From Ahaetulla prasina (lineage: Eukaryota; Chordata; Lepidosauria; Squamata; Colubridae), in the NCBI RefSeq assembly GCF_028640845.1, contig NC_080539.1, positions 365,199,233 through 365,263,232 on the forward strand: 64,000 nucleotides of DNA, in the 5' to 3' direction. The notes under the pieces were generated by a model, which ran no database searches, was not told the origin of the DNA, and was given only the letters and a program-made list of their open reading frames with translations. This document shows positions 9,356 through 20,171 of this stretch, piece by piece; within the stretch, counting starts at the first letter, position 1, and each line of letters begins with the position of its first letter. The position numbers and the translations under genes were made by a program.

Positions 9356-9501
9356 CAGGGGTCTCCAAACTTGGCAACTTTTAAGACTTGTGGACTTCAA
9401 CTCCCAGAATTCCTTAGTCAGCTATGCTGGCTGGGGAATTCTGAGAGTTGGAAGGCCACAAGTCTTAAAAGTCTTAAAGTTGCCAAGGTTGGAGACCCCT
9501 G
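9356..9501. mobile_element. hP hAT MITE (hairpin)
   Basis: 146-bp near-palindrome with ends CAGGGGTCTCCAAACTTGG / CCAAGGTTGGAGACCCCTG. Flanks ATATAGAA and ATGTAGAG match 6 of 8. The arms could pair to a long hairpin in the pre-mRNA. Confidence 0.88.
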
Positions 9502-9580
9502 ATGTAGAGTAAGAGTCAGAAACTCAAACTTGTTCCCATGGGATTCAAATCATAAGAGAGGAACAAGAGAAGAGGACATG

Positions 9581-10127
9581 CAGGTAGGCCTTGACATACA
9601 ACAGTTCATTTAATGACCGTTCAGTTATAACGGCACTGAAAAAAAGCCCACTTATGGTTGTTTTTTGTATTTAGGACCAATGAAGCATCCTCACATGATA
9701 AAAACGTAGATACTTGGTAACTGGTTCATATTTATGATGGTTGCAATGTCCCTGGGTCCAGTGTTCATGTTTTATAACCTTCCAAGAGGCAAAGTCAGTG
9801 GGGGAGCCAGATTTTATTTATTTTATTTATTTATTTTATTTACATTTATATCCCGCCCTTCTCCGAAGACCCAGGGCGGCTTACAGTGTGTAAGGCAATA
9901 GTCTCATTCTATTTGTATATTTACAAAGTCAACTTGACAACTGATTAACTGATTAACTTAACAAGATTGACTTAACAACTGTGCTACTAACTTATCAACT
10001 GCAGCGATTCACTTAACAACCGTGGCAAGAAAGGTCGTAAAATGGGGCAAAACTCACTTAACAAATGTCTCACTTACCCGCAGAAATGTTGGGCTCCATT
10101 GTGGTCATAAGTCGAGGACTACCTGTA
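9581..10127. mobile_element. T1 inverted-repeat element with SINE-B fragment
   Basis: Begins CAGGTAGGCCTTGACATACAACAG and ends CATAAGTCGAGGACTACCTG. The interior carries the T1 hallmarks (AACTGGTTCATATTTATGATGG, GCCAGATT, CACTTAACAACCGTGGCAAGAAAGGTCG). A 3' fragment of SINE-B (minus, about 9811-9945) interrupts it after GCCAGATT. It is non-coding, and its superfamily is not established. Confidence 0.8.
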
Positions 10128-10388
10128 TGGGAGCTTTGGCTCCTATCTCTTTGTTGCTGCCTTTGGATGTCAACACTATTAATTTCCACAAAGCCTTTTG
10201 AGTAACGAAAGCACTGAAACTTTTATTTCCCAATGCATAAATTGCATAAAACACCTGTTTCTTTATGTGCTGTCTGTTAAGCAATGGTAATAAACCCTGC
10301 ATATAGTATTAAGGGAGAAATACTGACTTTAAAAAAAAAAAAAAGTTATTTGGCTGCTACTTTTAAGCATGCTGCTCATTTGATTTGT
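10128..10388. other. Intron, no feature recognised
   Basis: About 260 bp, mostly A/T-rich, with a poly-A run at 10329-10344. Confidence 0.4.
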
Positions 10389-10455
10389 ACAAGTAATCCT
10401 TGAACTTACAATCACAATTAAGCCCATAATGTATGTTGCTAAGTGAGACATTTGT

Positions 10456-10797
10456 TGTAGGGCCTTCTCTGTGGGGGCAATGACGCTCTGGAACGAACTT
10501 CCCCCCGGCCTGCGTCAAGTGCCTGATCTTCGGACCTTCCGTCATGAGCTCAAAACATATTTATTCATTAAAGCGGGACTGGCATAATTAGTGATGTATT
10601 TTAATTGGGTTTTTTAATACTTTTAACTTTTTAACTTAAATTTTAATAATCAGCCTTTAAAATTTGCTCTTTTTAAATGTTGTTTTAAATTGTATATATC
10701 TTTGTTTTTATTCTGGCTGTACACCGCCCTGAGTCCTTTGGGAGAAGGGCGGTATAAAAATTTAATAAATAAATAAATAAATAAATAAATAAATGAG
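10456..10797 (+). mobile_element. L2-type LINE 3' end inside T1
   Basis: Begins in the C-terminal coding block GRAFSVGA...LWNELPPGLRQ and ends with CCGCCCTGAGTCCTTTGGGAGAAGGGCGG, then an (AAAT)n tail. It interrupts T1 between TGAGACATTTGTT and AAATGAGTTTTGCC. Confidence 0.88.
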
Positions 10798-11189
10798 TTT
10801 TGCCATATTTTTACAACTTGTCTTCCTATAGTTCTTAAGCGAATTGCTGCAGTTGCTAAGTTACTAACACAAGTGAATCGAGCTTTGCCACTGACTTTGC
10901 TTGTCGGAAGATCGCAAAAGGTGGCTCACAGGATCCCTGGAACATTACAACCATCATAAACATGAGTCAATTGCCAAGCGGCTGAAATGTTGATCAGGCG
11001 ACCATGGGGATGCTGCAATGGTCGTAAGTGTGAAAAACAGTCTAAGTCACTGAGGGCAAACCTTTTCGCCACCGAGTGCCGAAAAAGGAGCACTGTGCGC
11101 ACTTGTCTGGGCCGAGACCAGGAGCAGGAGTTGCCCACGGACGTTTTTAAGAAGATGTTGGATAACCATTTGTCTGAAATGGTGTAGGG

Positions 11190-11345
11190 CAGGGGTGTCC
11201 AAACTTGGCCCCTTGAAGAGTGGTGGACTTCAACTCCCAGAATTCCCCAGCCAGCATGAGCTATAAATATGAGCAAGTTGCTGGCTGGGGAATTCTGGGA
11301 GTTGAAGTCCACCACTCTTCAAAGGGCCAAGTTTGGACATCCCTG
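11190..11345. mobile_element. hP hAT MITE inside CR1, exact TSD GTGTAGGG
   Basis: Ends CAGGGGTGTCCAAACTTGG and CCAAGTTTGGACATCCCTG. The exact duplication of the CR1 sequence GTGTAGGG (11182-11189 and 11346-11353) proves it is younger than the CR1 copy. Confidence 0.95.
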
Positions 11346-11429
11346 GTGTAGGGTTTCCTGCCTAGGCAGGGGTTGGACTAGAAGGCCTCCAAGGTCCCTT
11401 CCAACTCTGTTGTTGTTGTTGTTGTTGTT

Positions 11430-11690
11430 TTTGAATTTATATCCCGCCCTTCTCCAAAGACTCAGGGCGGCTTACATTGTGTTAAGCAATAGTCTTCATC
11501 CATTTGTATATTATACACAAAGTCAACTTTTTTATTGCCCCCAACAATCTGGCTCCTCATTTTACCTACCTTATAAAGGAAGGAAGGCTGAGTCAACCTT
11601 GGGCCTGGTGGGACTTGAACTTGCAGTAATTGCAAGCAGCTGTGTTAATAACAGACTGCTTAGTCTGTTGAGCCACCAGAGGCCCTTGTT
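11430..11690 (-). mobile_element. SINE-B in the CR1 tail
   Basis: On the minus strand: head GGCCTCTGGTGGCTCAACAGAC, B-box region GCAAGTTCAAGTCCCACC, core GACTCAGCCTTCC, and tail GTAAGCCGCCCTGAGTCTTTGGAGAAGGGCGGGATATAAATTC. The tail matches L2 3' ends, suggesting L2-type machinery mobilised it. Confidence 0.9.
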
Positions 11691-12072
11691 GTTGTTGTTG
11701 TTGTTGTTGTTATTATTATTATTTTTCCATGCATGCACACATGCCGATCAGCTGGCTGGCCAATGCACATGCTCATGCCTGAAAACGGAAGACCAGCTCT
11801 GATGCAAGCACAAAGGCCAGCTGACTGTCGTGCGCGCATGCGTGTCAGAAACCCAGAAGAGGAACGGCCGCCGCCACACGTGCCAGGCGAGATGGCTCCA
11901 TGTGCCATTTCGGGCACGCGTGCCGTAGGTTCGCCGTCACGGGTTTAAGTCGTGTTTTCAGTGTCACTGTAACTTTGAACAGTTACCAAACGAGTTGTAA
12001 GTTGAGGATTACCTGCATTGTCTTGTTTCACGGCCACTACAGTTATGACACAGCAAGACACAAACTGCTCAC

Positions 12073-12159
12073 CTCTGGAAGAATACGTCCATGGACTCTG
12101 ACCTCCGCATCATTCTGTTTTAAGCCTACTTGACCTTCTACCGCTCTACCATTATCCAT
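12073..12159 (-). CDS. SLC25A42: SLC25A42 first coding exon (start codon)
   Basis: Encodes residues 1-29 with the ATG at 12159-12157. The full exon is 12073-12198, with 39 bp of 5' UTR. The acceptor TCTTCTCAG precedes 12198 behind a TCTTTCTC-type polypyrimidine stretch, and the donor GTGAGC is the complement of 12067-12072. The peptide opens MDNG and carries NDAEV about 17 residues in, comparable with the MGNG...EDAEAV pattern at the human N-terminus. It is otherwise divergent, as expected for this unstructured end. It ends in phase 0 and joins the 8934-8823 exon. A stop (TAG) lies upstream within the UTR, so the ATG choice is reasonable. Confidence 0.9.
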
Positions 12160-12301
12160 ACCAAGCTCAGAAGCTAGCTAGGAAGAGAACTGAACCTCCT
12201 GAGAAGAAGAAGAGAAAGAAAACATTAAAATTCATTTTTCAAAATATGAAACTTTAAAAAAAAAACCCAATCTGACTGATCTGTTTCAATTGTTCCATTT
12301 A

Positions 12302-13860
12302 TAGAATAGAATAGAATTTTTTATTGGCCAAGTGTGATTCGACACACAAGGAATTTGTCTTGGTGCATATACCCTCAGTGTACATAAATAGATACCTTCA
12401 TCAAGGTATAACACTTACAACACTTAATGATAGTCATAGGGTACAAATAAGCAATCAGGAAACAATCAATATCAGTATAAATCGTAAGGATACAAGCAAC
12501 AAAGTTACAGTCATAAGTGGAAGGAGACGGGTGATGGGAATGATGAGAAGATTAATAGCGCAGATTTAGTCAATAGTTTGACAGTGTTGAGGGAATTTTT
12601 ATTTATTTATTTTTGTCACACAGTATATATAAGCGTAAGCATGTAATAACTATACAATATATAAGCATATATATAAGTATGAGTATATAATAACTATATT
12701 AATTGGATATAACGAAAGGAAACAATAGGACAGGAACGGTAGGCACGCTTGTGTTCTTATGCACGCCCCTTACAGACCTCTTAGAAATGGGGTGAGGTCA
12801 ATAGTAGACAGTTTTTAGTTGAAGCTTTGGGGATTTTGGGAAGAGACCAGAGAGTCAGGTAGTTTATTCCAAGCATTAACAACTCTGTTACTGAAGTCAT
12901 ATTTTCTGCAATCAAGATTGGAGCAGTTAAAATTAAGCTTAAATCTATTGTGTGTTCGTGTATTGTTGCAATTGAAGCTGAAGTAGTTTTCGACAGGAAG
13001 TACATTGTAATAGATAATTCTATGAGTTAAACTCGGGTCATGTCGAACGCGGCGTAGTTCTAAATTTTCTAAGCCCAGGATTTCAAGTCTGGTGGCATAA
13101 GGTATTTTGTTGTATTCAGAGGAGCGGAGAACTCTTCTTGTAAAATATTTCTGGACACGTTCAATTGTAGTGATGTCAGAAATGTGGTATGGGTTCCAGA
13201 CAGTTGAGCTGCATTCAAGAATTGGTCTAGCAAATGTTTTATATGCTCTGGTTAGTAGTGTAGTGTTTTTGGAGAAGAAGCTACTCTTAGGTTTATAACT
13301 CTTAAAGCCTTTTTTGCGATGTAGTTGCAGTGGGCTTTGGCACTTAGATCATTTGATCTTAGCAGGGTGGGGGTCATCTGTAAGGTAATGTCCATCAAGC
13401 TTGTATTTAGTGTTTAGGTTCTTTTTTCCAATATGCAAGACTGAGCATTTGCTGGTTAAGATTTGGAGTTGCCAAGTTTTAGACCATTCAGATACAAAGT
13501 CAAGGTTTTTTTGAAGGGTAGTTGTATTGTTGGTGGTGTTATTTGTTTAGCAGAGTGATGGCGTTTGGGGAAAAAACTGTTCTTGTGTCTAGTTGTTCTG
13601 GTGTGCAGTGCTCTATAGTGTCGTTTTGAGGGTAGGAGTTGAAACAGTTTATGTCCTGGATGTGAGGGATCTGTAAATATTTTCACAGCCCTCTTTTTGA
13701 CTCGTGCAGTATACAGGTCCTCAATGGAAGGCAGGTTGGTAGCCATTGTTTTTTCTGCAGTTCTAATCCTCTGAAGTCTGTGTCTGTCTTGTTGGGTTGC
13801 AGAACCAAACCAGACAGTTATAGAGGTGCAGATGACAGACTCAGTAATTCCTCTGTCTCC
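12302..13860 (-). mobile_element. L3/Snake1-like LINE 3' part, split by another LINE
   Basis: Minus strand, reading from 13860: coding blocks SVICTSITVWFGSATQQ, RLxRTAEK, LPSIEDLYTARVKKRAVKIFTDPSHPGHKLFQLLPS and HKNSFFPKRH, then a 3' UTR ending ACTTGGCCAATAAAAAATTCTATTC. The (AATAG)n start at 12302 is its tail. The part between 12596 and 13542 is foreign. Confidence 0.88.
12596..13542 (-). mobile_element. Jockey-type LINE 3' end inserted in the L3-like LINE
   Basis: Reverse-transcriptase C-terminal region on the minus strand, with readable blocks such as ARPILECSSTVWNPYHISD, IERVQKYFTRRVLRSSEYN and NRVVNAWNKLPDSLVS. It ends in the (AAATA)n tail family seen at 6262-6456. Several stops make it dead. 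Confidence 0.8.
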
Positions 13861-13923
13861 TTTTTCACTGTCTCCTCCATCTGCTTATTTGCACTGTTAG
13901 CCTTCCAGTCTGTTTCCCCCAAC

Positions 13924-14131
13924 CTAAAAAAGCAGAATATTTATTGAATTTGCCTAGTAAATTGGTTTTAATGGGGATTTTATTATTTTTATTATCATCA
14001 TTTTAATTATTCGGCCAATTATAATAAGTTTTTTAATGGATGTTTTTATTTGTATTTATATGTATATTTTTATCTGGTTGTTAACCGCCCTGAGTCCCTA
14101 GGGAGATAGGGCGGTATAAAAATATGAAAAA

Positions 14132-14174
<43 letters not shown>

Positions 14175-14175
14175 C
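13924..14175 (+). mobile_element. L2-type LINE 3' UTR
   Basis: AATTGGTTTTAATGGGG..., then GTTAACCGCCCTGAGTCCCTAGGGAGATAGGGCGGTATAAAAAT and an (AAAT)n tail. No coding part is left. Confidence 0.8.
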
Positions 14176-14237
14176 CCAAATGGATGTCTGGGTGGTAACA
14201 ATTAAAAACAAAAGAAAAACAATACACCAAAACCATG

Positions 14238-14380
14238 CAGGTAGTCCTTAACTTACGACCACAATTGAGCCCCAAATTGCTGTTGCTAAGTGAGACGTTT
14301 GTTAAATGAGTTTCGTCCCACGTTACAATCTTCCTTGCCAAAGTTCACTAAATGAACTGTTGTAAGTCGAGGACTACCTG
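14238..14380. mobile_element. Short T1 element
   Basis: 143-bp deletion derivative keeping both ends: CAGGTAGTCCTTAACTTACGACC and TAAGTCGAGGACTACCTG. It is the clearest small copy for defining the T1 termini. Confidence 0.88.
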
Positions 14381-14835
14381 TAATGTAAATTAAGGAGAAC
14401 TTTACATAATCATGGATGTAACCTAGCACGCCACAGGTTATGCAGTCCTTTTTTGACCATCCACTTTAGTACTGTAACTCGTTTTGCAACAAGGAATTCG
14501 ACTGGAGAATTATCCCATCGTTTCTGTATCCTTTTTTTTCATTCTAGTTTATTTCTGGCTATGAGGGATTTGGAATGAACAGCTGTCAGATTACAAATGT
14601 TCCTTTACGTCTTCCTCCATAAGGCAGGGCAAGGGAGAATGTCTGGTAGGAATCTGTTAGGAAGTTCAAAGATAGGGGGGAAAAATATGGCCAACCAAGC
14701 TAATTGCCCAACGTGACAAGTGACACTTGGAGTGTGGGGGGGAGGGTTGTTGCTGGTTTAAACTATGCTGAAACCACAGGAAAAAGTCAGAGTTGATTTA
14801 CCACTAAGTGTGCCGATATGATGTGCCCAATAAAG
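14381..14835. other. Intron 1, no feature recognised
   Basis: About 450 bp of unique sequence without ORF, repeat match or notable motif. Confidence 0.5.
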
Positions 14836-14968
14836 CAGGGGTCTCCAACCTTGGTCCCTTTAAGACTTGTGGACTTCAACTCCCAGAATTCCTCAGCCAG
14901 CAAAGTTGGCTGAGGAACTCTGGGAGTTGAAGTCCACAAGCCTTAAAGTTGCTAAAATTGGAGACCCG
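14836..14968. mobile_element. hP hAT MITE
   Basis: CAGGGGTCTCCAACCTTGGTCCC... palindromic to ...AAATTGGAGACCCG. The 3' terminus is worn and no clear target duplication remains. Confidence 0.82.
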
Positions 14969-15002
14969 TTTTAGATAAAAGCAGCTAAACTTTCACACTT
15001 TA

Positions 15003-15023
15003 CACACACACACACACACACAC
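15003..15023. repeat. (CA)n microsatellite
   Basis: About ten CA units. Confidence 0.95.
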
Positions 15024-15159
15024 AAAATGTCACATACAGCTTTGTGAGATTTTGTCTGTTTGTGTAGTTAAGAGTGAAACACTACAGAAATACACCAAAT
15101 CTCAGAAAGCTGCACAAATATTTTATTTTATTATTTTATTTTATTCAAATTATTTAGAT

Positions 15160-15284
15160 CAGGGGTCTCCAACCTTAGTAACTTTAAGGTTTGTGGACTT
15201 CAACTCCCAGAGTTCCTCAGCCAGCTTTCAATTCTGGGAGTTGAAGTCCACAAGTCTTAAAGTTGCCGAGGTTGGAGACCCCTG
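15160..15284. mobile_element. hP hAT MITE
   Basis: CAGGGGTCTCCAACCTTAGTAAC ... GAGGTTGGAGACCCCTG, with one arm shortened. It is preceded by a TTTTA-rich tract. Confidence 0.88.
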
Positions 15285-15349
15285 CAATAAAGGAATTCTC
15301 TGAGGAAAACGAAAGCCTCGGAGTTCTGGTTTGCTTGGGCTGATAAGTC

Positions 15350-15505
15350 AGAGCCTTGACATGCCAAGCGCCCACATTTTGATGATGTAATTGTGTTGAT
15401 GCTATGACGGTTATAAGTGTGAGGACCGGTTTTAAGCCACCCTTTTCATTTAGGATGGAGCTTCAAATAGTCGCTAAATGGTTGTAAGTCAAGGACTACC
15501 TGTAT
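15350..15505. mobile_element. T1 fragment (right end)
   Basis: TTGATGCTATGACGGTTATAAGTGTGAGG ... GTAAGTCAAGGACTACCTG is the right third of T1. Confidence 0.75.
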
Positions 15506-15508
15506 TCC

Positions 15509-15830
15509 AGGGGTGTCAAACTCAAGGTCTGTGGGCTGGATCCGGCCTGTAGTGTCCTTAGATCTGGCCCACAGGGCCGGTCCTGGAAAAAAGTGAAGAA
15601 CCAATCCGAGGTGTCTGTGCCAGTGAAAACGGAGCTCGGGAGGGCCACGCGCACCCCTCCCGAGCTCTGTTTTTGCTGGCAGAGGGTTGAAGGAGGCCAT
15701 TGCAGCCGAAAACGGAGCTTGGGAGCCCATTTTTGCTGGCACAGTGCTCGGACCCCCACAGACGCCCCTGACACAAGTAACTTCGAGCTGGCCGCGCCCA
15801 CCCTCGCCATGCCCCCAGCAGCCACTGCAC
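15509..15830. mobile_element. hC hAT MITE, right end lost
   Basis: Starts CAGGGGTGTCAAACTCAAGG, with GGCCACGCGCACCC / CGAGCTC motifs of the hC interior. Its right end runs into the L3-like LINE at about 15830. Confidence 0.75.
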
Positions 15831-16097
15831 TACTATTAATCTTCTCATCGTTCCCATCACCCATCTCCTTCCACTTATGACTATATGACTGTAACCTTGT
15901 TGCTTGTATCCTTACGATTTAAATTGATATTGTTTCCCGATTGCTTATTTGTACCCTATGACTATCATTAAGTATTGTACTTTATGATTCTTGATGAATG
16001 TATCTTTTCTTTTATGTACACTGGGAGCATATGCATCAAGACAAATTCCTTGTGTGCCCAATCACACTTAACATAACATAACATAACATAACATAAC
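15831..16097 (+). mobile_element. L3/Snake1-like LINE 3' UTR with (ACATA)n tail
   Basis: ACTATTAATCTTCTCATCGTTCCC ... GACAAATTCCTTGTGTGCCCAATCACACTT, followed by about six ACATA units instead of the usual ATTCT. The CR1 below begins exactly in this tail. Confidence 0.85.
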
Positions 16098-17371
16098 ATC
16101 AGAGTTGGAAGGGACCTTGGAGGCCTTCTAGTCCAACCCCCTGCCCAGGCAGGAAACCCTACACCATCTCAGTCAGATGGTTATCCAACATTTTCTTAAA
16201 AATTTCCAGTGTTGGAGCATTCACAACTTCTGAAGGCAAGTTGTTCCACTTATTAATTGTTCTAACTGTCAGGAAATTTCTCCTTAGTTCTAAGTTGCTT
16301 CTTTCCTTGATCAGTTTCCACCCATTGCTTCTTGTTCTACCCTCAGGTGCTCTGGAGAACAGCCCGACTCCCACTTCTCTGTGGCAGCCCCTGAGATATT
16401 GGAACACTGCTATCATGTCTCCCTGGTCCTTCTTTTGTTAAACTAGACATACCCAGTTCCTGCAACCGTTCTTCATATGTTTTATCCTCCAGTCCCTAAT
16501 CATCTTTGTTGCTCTTCTCTGCACTCTTTCTAGAGTCTCAACATCTTTTTACATCGTGGCGACCAAAACTGGATGCAATATTCCAAGTGTGGCCTTACCA
16601 AGGCATTATAAAGTGGTACTAGCACTTCACGTGATCTTGATTCTATCCCTCTGTTTATGCAGCCCAGAACTATGTTGGCTTTTTTAACAGCTGCTGCACA
16701 CTGCTGGCTCATATCTAGATGGTTATCCACTAGGACTCCAAGATCCCTCTCACAGGTACTACTATTGAGCAAGGTGCCACATATACGGTACTGGTGCAGT
16801 TTGTTTTTGGCCTAAATGTAGAACCTTACTTTTTCACTGTTGAATTTCATTTTGTTAGATAGCGCCCAATGTTCAAGTCTGTCAAGATCTTTCTGTAACT
16901 TGAGCCTATCTTCTGGAGTGTTGGCTATTCCTGCCAGCTTGGTGTCATCTGCAAATCTGATGAGTTCCCATCTATCCCTCGTCCAAGTCATTGATGAAGA
17001 TGTTGAAGAGTACTGGGCCTAAAACAGAGCCTTGGGGTACTCCACTGCATACTTCCCTCCATGTGGATGTAGTTCCGTTGAGGACTACACGTTGAGTGCG
17101 GTTGGTCAGCCAGTTACGAATCCATCTGGTGGTGGTGCTGTCTAACCCACATTTTTCTACTTTATCTAGTAGTAGGTTATGGTCTACTTTATCAAATGCT
17201 TTACTGAAGTCCAAGTAAATTATATCAACAGCATTCCTCTGGTCTACTAATTTTGTCATTTTGTCAAAGAATGCGATAAGATTAGTCTGGCATGATCTGT
17301 TTTTGACAAACCCATGTTGGCTTTTGGTTATTACTTTGTTTGCTTCTAGGTGTTCGCAAACAAAGTATAAC
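16098..17371 (-). mobile_element. CR1 LINE, about 1.27 kb of 3' end
   Basis: Longest CR1 here. Read on the minus strand, it holds reverse-transcriptase palm blocks ([33 protein letters not shown]), the thumb and C-terminal region ([30 protein letters not shown]), and LDNHLTEMV before the GTTGTT-type 3' end at 16098. The YADD region and C-terminus are shifted between frames, so it is not active. Confidence 0.92.
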
Positions 17372-17372
17372 T

Positions 17373-17405
17373 TGGCCAATAAAAAATTCTATTTCTATTC
17401 TATTA
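17373..17405 (+). mobile_element. L3-like LINE tail scrap
   Basis: CTTGGCCAATAAAAAATTCTATTTCTATTCTATT is the very 3' end of the L3/Snake1-like family and abuts the 5'-truncated CR1. Confidence 0.7.
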
Positions 17406-17604
17406 AGCTTCTTCTTCTTCTTTTTCGTTCTACCTTTCCTAGCATTAGAAACTTCAGATAATGTGTCCGAAACATGATAATTAGATGCCTGCATTGGATG
17501 CCTGCAACTAATCTTCAAGGAAAGGATACGGAAAGCCAAGGGAAATGTCTAACCATTTTTAAGGTTATCAAAGAATTCTCTCTGCCCTAAGGAGCAAAAA
17601 GGCT

Positions 17605-17990
17605 ACAAGTAGTCCTTGACTTATGACCATAACGGTGACCAAAATTTCCATTGCTACGTGAGACAGTCGTTAGGTGAGTTTTGCTCCATTTTACGACCTT
17701 TCTCGCCACAGTTGTTAAGTGAATCTCCGCAGTTGTAAAGTTAGTTGTTCACGGTTATTAAGTGAATCTGGCTTCCCCTTGACTTTGAAGGTCGCAAAAA
17801 GGGGATCACATGACCCCAGAACACAGCGACCGTCATGAATATGAACCAGTTACCAAATAACTAAATTTTGATCATGCAACCATGGGGATGCTACAATGAT
17901 TGTAAGGGTGAATAATGGTTGTTAAGTCACTTTGTTCAATGCTGTTGTATCTTCGAACAATCACTCTTTGTATGTTGAGGACTAGATACA
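17605..17990. mobile_element. T1 element
   Basis: Nearly complete: AAGTAGTCCTTGACTTATGACCATAACGG ... GTATGTTGAGGACTAGATAC, with all interior hallmarks and no insertion. Confidence 0.85.
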
Positions 17991-18198
17991 CACACTTACC
18001 TCAACAGGTCTTCCTCCTAAACCAGGCACTGGGAATGCTACCCGATCTACCAAAACAAAGCCCTTTAAATCAACCTCTGCCAAGGGAAGAAGAGAAATGT
18101 GGGTGAGAGTTGAGTGCCCTGAAGAAATGAAAGACCAGCCCCACTGGCTGTTAAATTTTTTGCTGTCATTTCCCCTGTACTGTTTACTCCATAAACAG

Positions 18199-18838
18199 TA
18201 CTACAGTCTGATCCAGTTCTACAGAGGAATTATTGAGTCTGTCATTTGCACCTCTATAACTGTCTGGTTCGGTTCTGCAACCCAACAAGAAAGACACAGA
18301 CTTCAGAGGATAATTAGAACTGCAGAAAAAATAATTGCTACCAACCTGCCTTCCATTGAGGACCTGTATATTCCACGAATCAAGAAGAGGGCCGTGAAAA
18401 TATTTGCAGATCACTCGCATCCTGGACATAAACTGTTTCAACTCCTACCCTCAAAACGACGCTATAGAGCACTGCACACCAGAACAACTAGACACAAGAA
18501 CAGTTTTTTCCCGAAGGCCATCACTCTGCTAAACAAATAATTCCCTCAACACTGTCAGACTATTTACTGAATCTGCACTACTATTAATCGTTTCATAGTT
18601 CCCATCACCAATCTCTTTCCACTTATGACTGTATGACTATAACTTGTTGCTGGCAATCCTTATGATTTATATTGATATATTGACCATCAATTGTGTTGTA
18701 AATGTTGTACCTTGATGAACGTATCTTTTCTTTTTATGTACACTGAGAGCATATGCACCAAGACAAATTCCTTGTGTGTCCAATCACACTTGGCCAATTA
18801 AAAAAAAAAAATCTACTCTATTCATTCTATTCTATTCA
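18199..18838 (+). mobile_element. L3/Snake1-like LINE 3' end
   Basis: An uninterrupted C-terminal frame from QFYRGIIESVICTSITVWF to HKNSFFPKAITLLNK and a stop at 18540, then about 260 bp of UTR and an ATTCT-type tail. The frame is intact over about 110 codons, suggesting a fairly young copy. Confidence 0.92.
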
Positions 18839-18888
18839 TTAACAGGCAGGATATCTGAAGACATTTCTCAAATAATAATTTAACGCAT

Positions 18889-19653
18889 ACAGGAAGTCCT
18901 AGATTTACAACAGTTCATTTATTGACCGTGCAAAATTACGTCATCGGAAAAAGTGACTTATGACCAATTTTCACACTTATGACTGTTGCAGCATCCCTCT
19001 ACGGTCACATGATCAAAATTCAGACACTTGGCAAATTAGGTAAAGGTGAAGGTTCCCCTCGCACATACGTGCTAGTCGTTCCTGACTCTAGAGGGCGGTG
19101 CTCATCTCCATTTCAAGGCCGAAGAGCCAGCGCTGTCCGAAGACATCTCCATGGTCATGTGGCCGGCATGACTCAATGCCAAAGGCGCACAGAACACTGT
19201 TACCTTCCCACCAAAGTGGTCCCTATTTTCCTACTTGCATTTTTTACATGCTTTCGAACTGCTAGGTTGGCAGAAGCTGGGACAAGTAATGGGAGCTCAC
19301 CCCGTTACACAGCACTAGGGATTCGAACCGCTGAACTGCCGACCTTCTGATCGACAAGCTCAGCATCTTAAACCACTGAGCCACCGCGTCCCTCTTGGCA
19401 AATTACTCCTATTTAAAACGATTGCAGTGCCTCGAGATAATGTGATCACCTTCTGTAACCTTCTGACAAACAAAGTCAATGGGGGAAGCCAGATTTACCT
19501 CGCAACCATGTTACTACCTTAACAACTGTAGGGATTCACTTAACAACCGTGGCGAGAAAGGTCGTAAAATGGGGCAAAACTCACTTAACAAATGTCTTGC
19601 TTAGCAAGATAAATTTTGGGCTGGAATATGGCCATAAATCGAGGATTACCTGT
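18889..19653. mobile_element. T1 element with Sauria SINE inside
   Basis: Ends ACAGGAAGTCCTAGATTTAC and AAATCGAGGATTACCTG. The SINE at 19039-19393 duplicated 12 bp of T1. Confidence 0.85.
19039..19393 (-). mobile_element. Sauria SINE, exact 12-bp TSD
   Basis: Minus strand: tRNA-related head GGGACGCGGTGGCTCAGTGG, B box CGGTTCGAATCCC, body CCGTTACTTGTCCCAGC and GACTAGC, tail GGGGAACCTTCACCTTTACC (BovB-like 3' end). TSD CTTGGCAAATTA at 19027-19038 and 19394-19405. Full length, 355 bp. Confidence 0.95.
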
Positions 19654-20171
19654 ATCATACAAGACAGACACCTCCCAATAATTCAAGCTAAAGAAACAAA
19701 ATATGAAAGAAAGCATAAGATTTTTTTAAAAAATAAAATAAAATAAACATACCTTCCTTGCTTGAATGCAACTTTGTACCAGAGAGGTTTTTCAACCAAC
19801 TTCTCCAAAGCGGAACCTCTCGTAAATCGCTCAGTAGTTTGACAAATCAACAAAGCAGCTCTTGTTACTCGAAGCTGGGGCAGTCCAAGTGGAGATTATA
19901 GAGGCTACTTGTCTACGTCTGCCTGTCCCAGTGAGATTAGGCAAACACTCCTGACCTAAAAAATAAAGTAACCCAAGAAGGCAGCTGCAATTAAACTTCA
20001 GAGGAAGGCTGGGAGGGGGCTGTTCAAATAGTTGTGTCTTAACAGCCCTTCCTTTAAATTGTATTTTTTTGGTATTCTCTTCGTACACACCCAAACCCTG
20101 CCGAATTTGCTCCTATCAGACAAAATAGGACTTTCATTCTCAGGTTTTGCACACGAAAATAATTTGGAAGT
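19654..20171. other. Intron 1, no feature recognised
   Basis: About 520 bp of unique sequence. An A-rich stretch lies at 19725-19745. No conserved exon pattern was found. Confidence 0.5.

Larger units (their letters stand above)
11130..11730 (+). mobile_element. CR1 LINE 3' end inside hG
   Basis: FKKMLDNHLSEMV coding end, then the CR1 3' UTR CCTGCCTAGGCAGGGG...GGCCTCCAAGGTCCCTTCCAACTCTG and a (GTT)n tail. Split by an hP element (11190-11345) and by SINE-B (about 11430-11690) placed in the GTT tail. Confidence 0.9.
11049..11943. mobile_element. hG hAT MITE inside T1
   Basis: Flanks TCTAAGTC (11041-11048) and TTTAAGTC (11944-11951) match 7 of 8. The left part has ACTGAGGGCAAACCTTTTCGCC; the right part ends GGCACGCGTGCCGTAGGTTCGCCGTCACGGG. 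A CR1 3' end splits it at about 11130-11730. Confidence 0.78.
10389..12015. mobile_element. T1 element hosting six nested insertions
   Basis: Outer ends ACAAGTAATCCTTGAACTTAC and TTGTAAGTTGAGGATTACCTG are T1 termini. Removing the insertions leaves a continuous T1 interior (GTCGGAAGATCGCAAAAGG, CATAAACATGAGTCAATTGCC, GGGGATGCTGCAATGGTCG). Insertions are the L2 tail (10456-10797) and hG (11049-11943), which contains CR1, which contains hP and SINE-B. Confidence 0.82.

Noticed and set aside
18097..18540. A 147-codon frame with good composition
   Set aside because: C-terminal part of the L3/Snake1-like LINE, repeated at 21609-21938 and 55165-55473.
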